Of a DNA stretch of 52,833 bases, positions 34,526 through 42,790 are shown in pieces (position 1 is the first letter of the stretch; each line of letters opens with the position of its first letter). Under the pieces are notes generated by a model that saw nothing but the letters and a program-made list of their open reading frames with translations, was not told where the DNA came from and did not search any database. The DNA comes from CAYRSS01 sp964426945. GTDB taxonomy: Bacteria; Planctomycetota; Phycisphaerae; UBA1845. The position numbers were made by a program, and so were the translations under genes. Location of the stretch: positions 1 to 52,833 of the forward strand of contig CAYRSS010000026.1 in assembly GCA_964426945.1 (NCBI GenBank). Direction: 5' to 3'.

Positions 34526-35970
34526 GGGCAGGTAACCTCGCTGCATGTCGTTCCCGCGCCCATGAACTGCACCGTGCCGAACCGCGTGTCCGGCACGCCG
34601 TGGTTCAGGCCGCTGCCGTTCTGCCAATCGGGCAGCGGCGTGCACAGGCCGATGTTGGCACTTACGAAGCCGCGGTCGGCTGCGTTGATGAAGCCGTTTC
34701 CGTCGAGATCATATTGGCAGACCGGCTGTTCGTCGGTGCGACCGATACTCGCGGAAATGAAGCCGCGGTCTGCAGCATTCACGACGCCGTCTCCGTTCGC
34801 GTCGCCTGTACAGATCGTGCCGCACGCACCTCCGCATTCCGGCAGTTCGTTCGTCTGAACGTCGCACGTGAAGCGATTGGCCGAGCATGCGACCTCATCG
34901 GCCGCTTGCACGCAACTCGCCCCGGCAGGCCGCTGGATGCAACAGGCTCCATCGGCGGTCTCCGTGAGCAGGAACGCGTGAGGAAAGCCGAGTCGAGAAC
35001 CGCTGCCGGCGATCTGACCGGCGTTGTTGATGCCCCAGGCCGCCTCCAGCGTCCAATCGCTGCCCGGCGGCAGGACGGTGTTCAGGTCGGTCAGCGTCCC
35101 GCTTTTCCAGAGAAACGCCAAGGCGTTGGAAGCGCCGACAACGTCGCCCTGATCATTGACGCCGTAGGCCGTGGAGGAGGCGAAACCAAGCACCCCGAGA
35201 TCTAGCCGTTCCAGCACGGTGCCGGCCGGATCAACACGATAGCGAAACGCGCGGGGCTCCCCGGCCGTGTTGGTGGACCAGCCGACGACATAGCCCGTGT
35301 CGCTGATTGCGTAAGCCTGACCCATCGTGCCGCCGAGCGTTCCAAGATCGAGCGGCGCTCCGGCCTGCCATAACGTCGGACGCATATTGATGTCGCCGGC
35401 CATGTAGGACCATCCGACGATCTGTCCGGCCGCGTTGATGCCCGCAGCGCCGCTGAAGGTCCCTCCGAGTGTACCCAGGTCCGTGATCGTCCCGGCCTGC
35501 CAGCGTGCGGCGTGCTCCACGATGGGTAACAACGCGTCGGCGGCGTACAGCGAGCCAACCACCACGCCCGAGGCGTTAAGACCTCTCGGGGCAATGGCCC
35601 CGAGGTTTGTGATGGTGCCCGCTTCCCAGAGCAGTCCATGAATGACGGGCTTCCCGAGGGTGTAGGACATGGCCACCACGGCACCTTGATCGCTGATGTC
35701 GAAGGCGTGGCACTGTCCGTCGCCGGGTAGCGGGGCAATGGCGAGCGGTGCGCCGTTCCATACGAGCCCGTTCACACTTGCGTCGGCGCGTGTGGTGGCG
35801 CCGACGACGGTTCCGACGGCGTTAATCGCGGAGCCGAAGCTGGTCATCCCGTCCATGGTGCCCAGGTCGATCACTGTGTTTGGCTGTGCGTGCGCCGTTG
35901 CGGCCATGGTCCCGGCGAGAACGGTAAGGACGACGGCCGGCCGGAGGCTGTAGCTGGTTCGGATGCTCAT
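34522..35970 (-). CDS. HAF-repeat and dockerin-like exported protein
   Basis: Exported protein of 482 residues with a signal peptide ending at ATAHA. Residues ~25-335 carry repeated HAF-type units (DLGTLGGTFSGAAGINAAGQIVGW, and several variants), which probably form a beta-propeller. A Cys-rich linker follows (CCIQRPAGASCVQ), then two dockerin-like calcium loops, DANGDGVVNAADRGFISASI and DLDGNGFINAADRGFVSANI. The C-terminal ~35 residues end CSEVTCP. ATG at 35970 has AGGGAG upstream. The stop codon TAG lies in the CTAG end of the MITE-like repeat, so the present C-terminus may have been set by that insertion. The seven-heme cytochrome gene ends 42 bp upstream, so both may be on one transcript. 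Confidence 0.82.
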   Translation of the reverse strand: MSIRTSYSLRPAVVLTVLAGTMAATAHAQPNTVIDLGTMDGMTSFGSAINAVGTVVGATTRADASVNGLVWNGAPLAIAPLPGDGQCHAFDISDQGAVVAMSYTLGKPVIHGLLWEAGTITNLGAIAPRGLNASGVVVGSLYAADALLPIVEHAARWQAGTITDLGTLGGTFSGAAGINAAGQIVGWSYMAGDINMRPTLWQAGAPLDLGTLGGTMGQAYAISDTGYVVGWSTNTAGEPRAFRYRVDPAGTVLERLDLGVLGFASSTAYGVNDQGDVVGASNALAFLWKSGTLTDLNTVLPPGSDWTLEAAWGINNAGQIAGSGSRLGFPHAFLLTETADGACCIQRPAGASCVQAADEVACSANRFTCDVQTNELPECGGACGTICTGDANGDGVVNAADRGFISASIGRTDEQPVCQYDLDGNGFINAADRGFVSANIGLCTPLPDWQNGSGLNHGVPDTRFGTVQFMGAGTTCSEVTCP

Positions 35971-36012
35971 GGTTCTCCCTTTCACGATCGCGTCGAGGTG
36001 GCACGTCGCCGA

Positions 36013-37236
36013 TTAGTCATCCTGACTGTGGAAGAAATCGTCCGGCGGGCCGTCGCTGTGGCAGACGGTGCAGGTGTCAATCCGGCCGGGGTGCCCCTGC
36101 ATGAAGACGGCCTGGAGGTTGTCGACCTCGGTGACCGTGGGTGTGATGGCGTGTGGGCTGCCGTGGCAGGCGTAGCAGTGCACGTTGCCGTGCCCTTTGG
36201 AGTCGCGGTAGAGCTTGCCCGGCTGCTCGAAGTCGAAACCGGCACGCGTGTGACAGGTGCCGCAGCGCGGTTCATCCACCCACGGGTTGCGGGCGGGGTT
36301 GCCCACGGCCGCCACGTCGCCGTGGCAGTCGGTGCACGTCATCCCGCGCTCCAGGTGTACGTCGCGGAAGCACTGGGTGCGCACACCCGGATGGCATGCG
36401 TAGCAGGCGTCGACCAGCGGCGAGAGCTGATCCATCCGCGTGGCGTGCGAGGCGTGCATCGCGGCGGAGAAGTTCGACACGCCAGGCTGCCCGGGCGCGC
36501 CGAGGGCGTTGTCTGCGTGGCAACCCGCGCAGAGCACCGGCTTCTGCTGTTCGAGGGTCGTGCCGTGCAGGCGATCGTGCGCCTGAAGGATGTCGGTGGC
36601 GGTTGAAATGCCCGGCGTGTTATGGCACAGAAAACAGCTGATTTCCGTGGAGACCGGCAGCACCGCCACGGTGCGGGCACGAACCAGCGAACCCTGCGTC
36701 ACCGTGAGCACGGCGAACGGATAGGCATTCTCGCGCCCGCTGTCGTCAGCGGGGGTTACCGGGATGCCGACGGCGGCGAAGTCGTTGTTGCCCGTGGGGG
36801 TGAGGGTTCCCGCCATGGCCTTGCCGGCCAGCCCGACGTCGGCCGGGGTCTGGGCGCCAAGCAGGGGCATCATGTACCGCCAGAAGTTGGACTTGTCCGA
36901 GGAGCGTGCGTTGCCCGGAATCGTGTACCGGACCGTGACGTCGCTGTCGACGATGTCCGGCTCTCCCTCACGCCGGTCGATTACCTGCGCGTGCATGGTG
37001 TTGAACGGCGGCAGGATCAGCATCTCGGAGAAATCCGGATTCATGCAGTGCATGCCCAGATCATTGTAGCCAAAGATGACGAAGGGCGTGGTCACGGCCC
37101 GCTCCGGGGGTGGCTCCTCGGCTAGAGCGGCCGTTGCCAGCAGGGCGGCGCCTCCGAGAGCCAGCAGCCGCACGTGGACCATCCCGCGCGATCGATGAGA
37201 AGCTCGATCAAGATTCAGTCGATTGGAATTCCACAC
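36013..37236 (-). CDS. seven-heme cytochrome c protein
   Basis: Exported multiheme cytochrome of 407 residues. Seven CxxCH heme-binding motifs are at about 201, 236, 278, 301, 325, 354 and 389. A signal peptide ends around residue 39 (ALLATAALA), preceded by a long basic n-region. The N-terminal domain (about 45-195) has no heme but has a conserved-looking FGYNDLGMHCMNPDFSEM stretch and a beta-rich pattern. It would carry electrons in the periplasm or at the surface. The GTG start at 37236 is set by AGGAGG 8 nt upstream; the ATG at 37182 is internal. The HAF-repeat gene follows after 42 bp. Electron donor and acceptor are unknown, and no oxidase or menaquinol-dehydrogenase genes are near. Confidence 0.87.
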   Translation of the reverse strand: MWNSNRLNLDRASHRSRGMVHVRLLALGGAALLATAALAEEPPPERAVTTPFVIFGYNDLGMHCMNPDFSEMLILPPFNTMHAQVIDRREGEPDIVDSDVTVRYTIPGNARSSDKSNFWRYMMPLLGAQTPADVGLAGKAMAGTLTPTGNNDFAAVGIPVTPADDSGRENAYPFAVLTVTQGSLVRARTVAVLPVSTEISCFLCHNTPGISTATDILQAHDRLHGTTLEQQKPVLCAGCHADNALGAPGQPGVSNFSAAMHASHATRMDQLSPLVDACYACHPGVRTQCFRDVHLERGMTCTDCHGDVAAVGNPARNPWVDEPRCGTCHTRAGFDFEQPGKLYRDSKGHGNVHCYACHGSPHAITPTVTEVDNLQAVFMQGHPGRIDTCTVCHSDGPPDDFFHSQDD

Positions 37237-37445
37237 GGTACGATCCTCCTGTGAACGAGACCAAGCGGCCCGGATGCGCCAGGTGCCCGAAAGGCTCGCC
37301 GAACGTTGCAGCGCCCGGCCGCCTGGGGCGCGTCGCCCCGCGCACCGCAGCCCGCCGATCCCCCACACTACCGCCTCACCGCTCGCATTCCGCGCAGACT
37401 TAGCTGCTTATAAGAACTGGCGTAGCCGGCCCCGCTGACCGCGGA

Positions 37446-40400
37446 CTAGCGGCCCGCGGACGCGTCGACCTCCACGGCCAAACCGGTGGCGGTGTAGTAC
37501 TGCACCATCACGGGCCAGCCGACCTCGAGTTCCTCGATCGTGCCCGCGTCGCCGCTGAAGATCGTCTCCGCGTAGACGTAGAGCTGCAGCGGCCCCGACT
37601 CGGTCTCGATGGCGAAACTGTACCCCGCCGCGTCGACGCTGGTGATGGTGCCTTCTGTTTCTCCGTCAACCTCGCCCGCGGGGAGAATGTGCACCTCGAA
37701 GTCCACGCCGCTGACGCCGGCGCCCTGCACTTCAACCTGCCGGAAGTACGGGTAGCAGTACCGCGTGGTGGAGGTGGGGGTCACGGTGTAGCTGCCGTCT
37801 GCGAGGTCGGTGAAGGAGTAGTAACCTTCACCGTCTGTCGTCGTGGTCGCGGCCGCGGCGCCGGAGAGCTCGAGGGGAATGTTCCACGCGCCTCCCTCCC
37901 AATCCCACCATGTGAGCCGTCCCATGATGGAGTGCGTCCCTCCGAGGGAAATGTCGATGCCAACGTGGACTTCCCCGGCGGCGGCGATGCTCAGGGGGTT
38001 GCCGGGAAACTCAGCGGCGGGCTCGGCCGCATCGACGGCACCGTCGCCGTCGACATCGACGTACGCGCTGATCCCGTAGGAACCGGTGCGGTCGACGGGA
38101 AGCTGATACGCGCCGGGGCTCGCGAGGACCACCTCAAATGTGGCCGTCGTGACGCCGAGCCCGCTGGCGCGGACGTGGATCTGGCCTGCGTCGTGGCCGG
38201 AGTACGCGACGAAGCCCTGGATGATCGCCGGCGGTTCCAGCGGCGGCTCGGGGGCGTCGAAGACGGCCTGGAAGACGGCAACATCACGGAGATCAACGTC
38301 GATGTCCGCGTCGAGGTCGAAGGCTGCGCACCCCGACGACACCGGCCCCGAGTCCGGCCCGGCCAGGCAGTGAACCAGCGCGCTGTAATCGAACAGCTCG
38401 ACCCGGCCGTTGGCGTCGAAGTCGCCGCCGCCGGCCGATCCCGCCTCGTGCGCCCCCATGTCGACCAGGGGTGCTGCGCCGGCGCCCACATCGGGCGCCG
38501 TCGGTTCATCGAGGAATCGGTAACGTCCATCGAGATCGCGGATGATGCCGGCGGGCACGGAGTCGTTTCGTCCGGCGTCGATGCAGGGGGAATCTGCGGA
38601 CAGACGGAAGTCATCGAACGCGGCGGCCACAAAGCGCGGATCGAGGTCCGTGCTGCCGGGGAAGCGTGCCGGGTCCGGCGGGTCCTCGCCCGGGGCGCCG
38701 ACGAGCATGTTCATAATGCAGCAGTGGGTGATGTCGCCCCCGCTGACCTGCGAGTCGCCGATGTTGCCGCGGTTGTCCGTGTTGTTCCAGAAGATGCTGT
38801 TGGCGACGGTGAGCAGGGCGGCAGCGTACGCTCCGAGGCCGCCGGCGTCCTCCGCGGAGTTGGCATAGAACACGCAGTTGTCGACCACGACCTCCGTTCC
38901 GGCGAAGGAGGAGACACCGACGGCGCCGCCCTGGCCGCCCCATCCGAATGTGCTGTTGAACTGCGGAGCCCGGTTGCGGGCGAATACGCTGTTGGTGATG
39001 GCCAGATTTCCCCAGGACCATATCGCTCCGCCCTGGTTGGACTGGTTGTCGGTGAACACGCAGCGATCGACGGTCAGGGGCCCGGGGCCGAAGTGGTCGA
39101 TCGCCCCGGCATACGCGCCGTTGCTCCCGCCCGTGTAGAACCCGCGGGAGACGTTGTAATCGAAGACCGAACCGGTGATCGTGAGCGGGCCCTCGCCCCA
39201 GTGCGCAATGGCGGCGCCGGCGGCCTCGGGCGAGCCGTTGGTACTGCCGACGCTCGTGTTGCCGGTGAAGGCGCAGCCGTCGAAGGTGGCGCCGGCCGTG
39301 CCGTAAAGGAAGACGGCGCCGCCTTTGCCCAGGTGCGCGTAGTTGCCTTCAAATGTACACCGTTTGAAGACCGGATGGCCGTCGACAACGCGGACCGCAC
39401 CGCCGCTCGAAAAGTTGATCAGATTCCTGCTCAGCCGACAGTTCTCCACCCGCAGCGCGCAGTTCGTCAGCGATAGTCCGGTGCCGCCTATCCAGACGGC
39501 GTAGCCGCCGCGGATCGTGAAGCCGTCGAGCACACTGTCGGCACCAAGGCCCGCGGCGGTGACGACGTGTTCGCTGTTGTCGGCTGAGCCGCCCCAGCCA
39601 CCGGGGAGGTCGTTGCCCTCCAGGTCGCCGCTCAGGATCGTCTCGTGAGTGGCCCAGTTTCGCTGGCCCAGCGTCGTCTCGGTGCCGCGGAAACCGCCGA
39701 AGATGCGCACGCCCGGGGGAAGCTCAAACGTCGCTGTGCGGCTTCCGCCGGGAGGCGCGGGCGTGTAGGTTCCTTGCGCGACCCAGATCTCGGTCACGGC
39801 GGGGTTCTGAGCGGCCTGGGCGAGGGCCAAGCCGAAATCGGTGTGGGCGTGTTGCCAGGACCAGCCGGTGCGATTGCCGGTCGCGGCCGCGCGGACGAAG
39901 AGGCGTGAGCATTCGTCGGGGTATCCGTTGGCGTCGGCATCAACGCTGACGCCGGACTCGATGTCGCAGGCGTCGGCGATGCCGTTGCTGTTGCAGTCAC
40001 CCTGGCATTCGTCCGGGTTGGCGTTCCCGTCGCAGTCGACGCTTGTCCCTGAGCTCACATCGCAGACGTCACTGACACCGTTGGCGTTGCAGTCGGGCTC
40101 GCACTCGTCGGGAACACCGTCGGCGGCGCAGTCCGCGCTACCTCCCGAGTTGATGTCGCATCCGTCGGGCACGCCGTTGGCGTTGCAGTCAGGGCTCGTG
40201 CCCACGGCGATATCGTGGTCGTCGGGCAGGCCGTTGCCATTGCAGTCCGGCTCGCACTCGTCCGGGATGAAGTTCAGGTTGATGTCGAGACTGGCGGCCG
40301 TGGCGATGTCGCAGATGTCCTGCGTGCCGTTGCTGTTGCAGTCGACGGCCGGCTCGCATTCGTCGGGGACGCTGTTCGCGTTGCAGTCCGCGCTGGTGCC

Positions 40401-42509
40401 GACGGCGACGTCCTGCACGTCCTCCACGCCGTTGGCGTTGCAGTCCGGCGAATAGGCGGGCGTGATGGTGACGGAGTACGGCTGCGGCCCCTGCGGGACG
40501 TTGAAGCCGTGAAGCTCCACAGTCCACACGCCGGGTTCGGGGTTCTCGACGAGCACCTGCTCCAGGTTATTGACATGATCCTCCTGCGTCCGCACGGCCG
40601 GATCGGCGGGCGCGGCCGTTCCGCCCAGCGTCCACGGGTAATGGCGGATCCCGCCGGGCGAGAAGACACGGATGTCGAGGTCGTTGACCAGCGACGGAAT
40701 CACGTTCGGCGCCGCGGGCGCGTCGTCCCAGGCGATGGTGACCTTCAGTTCCGGATCGCTGGCGTGAACCAGCACAAGGGCGGTATCGATGTCTCCCTGG
40801 GCGAGAGAGGCCTCGTAGAAGCTGCCGGTGCGGACGAAATCCACGGCCTGTTGCGCGCGGACCGCGCCGTAGCCGGTCTGGTAGTCGGGCCCCGGGGCGG
40901 CGAGGTCACGGGCGGTATGCACGAGGATCGTCTTGAGTGTCGAATTGCGCGGGTCCGGCCGCGAGGGGAATTGGGCGCGATAATCCTGGAGGACCAGTGC
41001 GGCAAGCCCGGTGACGGTCGGGGCCGCCATGCTCGTGCCGCAGAACGTGACGTAGGCACTGTCGCTCTCGGAATCGCAGGAGGTAACGCCGCCGTCGCCG
41101 CCAAGTTCGCAGCCGGGGGCACTGATCTCCGGCTTGAGCCGGCCATCGTCGGTCGGCCCCCAGCTCGTGAACCACGTGACGGCATCGTCGTCGGAGTTGA
41201 TCGCCCCGACCGTGACGTGGTTCTTGGCGCAAGCCGGCGGGGCGGTCGTATGGTGATCAGCGCCGCACCGGCCACTGCCTCGTTCGTTGCCGTTGGCCCA
41301 GATGACGCGGAAGGGGCTTCCCAGAGATCCGCGAACAAGGGCGTCGATCACCGTGTCCGTGACGCCGTAGTCGCCCTCCCACGCGCAGGGAAAGCCGTTC
41401 GACGCGACATTTGTCCCGATCGAGTTGTTGGCAATGTCCGCGCCGAACGAATTGACCGCGGCGATGTAATCAGCCTCAAGGTCGCCGGGATCGGTGTAGA
41501 GAAACCCCTGGGCGAGGCCGCCGACCTGTTCGTAGCCGAAGGATTCGATGGTGACGCCCGGCGCCATACCCCGGTAGAGCGCATTGCCGAGGCCCGCGCC
41601 GCCGATGGTGCCGGCGACGTGGGTGGCATGGTCGATCATGCCCGAGGTGTCCCGAACGCTGAGCCGTCCCCCGAAGTCGACATGCGTCGCGCGCGCCGTT
41701 CCCGCGTCATACACGAGTACGCTGACGCCGCTGCCGTCGAGTCCGTACGGTGGAGCGGCGATGACGCTGACCCCGGACGCGGCGATGTTGCCGTCGTTGA
41801 CCGCGCCGAGTGCCGCCAGCGCCGGCTCGATGAACTGGACGGCGTCCTCCGCCACCAGCGCTCCCAGTGAGGCAAAGGGCATCTCGATGACCTGCGCATT
41901 CACCGACTTCAGCGCCGTTCGGACGGTCAGGCCGTGCTGCCTGGCAACGGCTGTGGCCGCTTCGGGCGAGACGTCCGCATGGAATACCACATACACCGGA
42001 ATCCATGGTTCCTCGCCGCGAGCCACCTGGCCCGCCGGGGGCGCGAGCACCATCCAGTCGGGCGCGGCTGTGACAGCCAGCAGCGGGTGGAGCTTCCACT
42101 CAGGGAGGATTTCGCGCACATCCGCGAGCGGCTCGATGGCGGCTATCGCATCGGAATCGGCTCCGAGGGCATCGACGGCCGCGAAGTAGGCGTGGTCTGC
42201 GAGATAGGCGGTCAATGTGACGCCCGCGGCGTCGAGCGTTGCACGCTCCCCATCGGAGAGCGGGCGCTCAAACTGGACGACCAGGTGTCGCGGCTCAGCA
42301 GTGCGCTCCGCAAGCAGCTCGACAGAGGCGGCGCGCGCTTTGCCCGACGGCTCGACGTTGCCCGCGCGCCAGCGGACCTGAGCGGAGGCCATCGACGAGG
42401 CGAGCAGCAGGTGCACCACGGCCACGGCCGCGGACACGCAGCGACGTCGGGCGGACCCGCGCGAGACCCTGGCACCGCTTCCCTGTGATTGATGTGTTCG
42501 AAGCATCAT
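37446..42509 (-). CDS. S8 (subtilisin-like) multidomain exported protease
   Basis: Exported serine protease of 1687 residues. Signal peptide ends near 43 (SMASA). The subtilisin domain spans about 240-600 with Asp268 (VLVYDAGT), His297 (DHATHVAGT) and Ser493 (CGTSMAAP), plus the oxyanion region ANGNERGSG. A P-domain-like beta segment follows (about 600-715), then ~12 short Cys/Asn linker repeats of the DCNANGVPDEC type (about 715-905), a right-handed beta-helix region (about 930-1290), two dockerin-like Ca loops (DFDANGRVELFDYSAL, DLDADIDVDLRDVAVF), a carboxypeptidase-regulatory-like domain (GEGYYSFTDLADGSYTV) and a C-terminal DUF5666-like beta module (TITSVDAAGYSFAIE). It probably works at the cell surface on proteins. 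Start chosen at the paired ATGs; ribosome binding site is weak. Confidence 0.87.
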   Translation of the reverse strand: MMLRTHQSQGSGARVSRGSARRRCVSAAVAVVHLLLASSMASAQVRWRAGNVEPSGKARAASVELLAERTAEPRHLVVQFERPLSDGERATLDAAGVTLTAYLADHAYFAAVDALGADSDAIAAIEPLADVREILPEWKLHPLLAVTAAPDWMVLAPPAGQVARGEEPWIPVYVVFHADVSPEAATAVARQHGLTVRTALKSVNAQVIEMPFASLGALVAEDAVQFIEPALAALGAVNDGNIAASGVSVIAAPPYGLDGSGVSVLVYDAGTARATHVDFGGRLSVRDTSGMIDHATHVAGTIGGAGLGNALYRGMAPGVTIESFGYEQVGGLAQGFLYTDPGDLEADYIAAVNSFGADIANNSIGTNVASNGFPCAWEGDYGVTDTVIDALVRGSLGSPFRVIWANGNERGSGRCGADHHTTAPPACAKNHVTVGAINSDDDAVTWFTSWGPTDDGRLKPEISAPGCELGGDGGVTSCDSESDSAYVTFCGTSMAAPTVTGLAALVLQDYRAQFPSRPDPRNSTLKTILVHTARDLAAPGPDYQTGYGAVRAQQAVDFVRTGSFYEASLAQGDIDTALVLVHASDPELKVTIAWDDAPAAPNVIPSLVNDLDIRVFSPGGIRHYPWTLGGTAAPADPAVRTQEDHVNNLEQVLVENPEPGVWTVELHGFNVPQGPQPYSVTITPAYSPDCNANGVEDVQDVAVGTSADCNANSVPDECEPAVDCNSNGTQDICDIATAASLDINLNFIPDECEPDCNGNGLPDDHDIAVGTSPDCNANGVPDGCDINSGGSADCAADGVPDECEPDCNANGVSDVCDVSSGTSVDCDGNANPDECQGDCNSNGIADACDIESGVSVDADANGYPDECSRLFVRAAATGNRTGWSWQHAHTDFGLALAQAAQNPAVTEIWVAQGTYTPAPPGGSRTATFELPPGVRIFGGFRGTETTLGQRNWATHETILSGDLEGNDLPGGWGGSADNSEHVVTAAGLGADSVLDGFTIRGGYAVWIGGTGLSLTNCALRVENCRLSRNLINFSSGGAVRVVDGHPVFKRCTFEGNYAHLGKGGAVFLYGTAGATFDGCAFTGNTSVGSTNGSPEAAGAAIAHWGEGPLTITGSVFDYNVSRGFYTGGSNGAYAGAIDHFGPGPLTVDRCVFTDNQSNQGGAIWSWGNLAITNSVFARNRAPQFNSTFGWGGQGGAVGVSSFAGTEVVVDNCVFYANSAEDAGGLGAYAAALLTVANSIFWNNTDNRGNIGDSQVSGGDITHCCIMNMLVGAPGEDPPDPARFPGSTDLDPRFVAAAFDDFRLSADSPCIDAGRNDSVPAGIIRDLDGRYRFLDEPTAPDVGAGAAPLVDMGAHEAGSAGGGDFDANGRVELFDYSALVHCLAGPDSGPVSSGCAAFDLDADIDVDLRDVAVFQAVFDAPEPPLEPPAIIQGFVAYSGHDAGQIHVRASGLGVTTATFEVVLASPGAYQLPVDRTGSYGISAYVDVDGDGAVDAAEPAAEFPGNPLSIAAAGEVHVGIDISLGGTHSIMGRLTWWDWEGGAWNIPLELSGAAAATTTTDGEGYYSFTDLADGSYTVTPTSTTRYCYPYFRQVEVQGAGVSGVDFEVHILPAGEVDGETEGTITSVDAAGYSFAIETESGPLQLYVYAETIFSGDAGTIEELEVGWPVMVQYYTATGLAVEVDASAGR

Positions 42510-42790
42510 GGCGGATTCTGCCTTTGCATCGTGCGTACGGCGCACTCGGGGATTCTCACCGACCACAACGCCCGCCAATGCGCCCCTATCCGCTGGGCGG
42601 TCGACCGGCACGATTACTCCTCAGGCTGATGCGCTTCCGAAACTGCAGAGGCCTCGCCGCATTGGCCGCGCGAGATCATCGAGGGTCACTCATCGTCGTA
42701 CGGCTCCATGCGCGGATGCGTGCAGGAGCTGGACGAGGCCTCATCGGCGGTTCCCGCACCAGAATCTCGCACGGCCGTCACATTCCGCCG

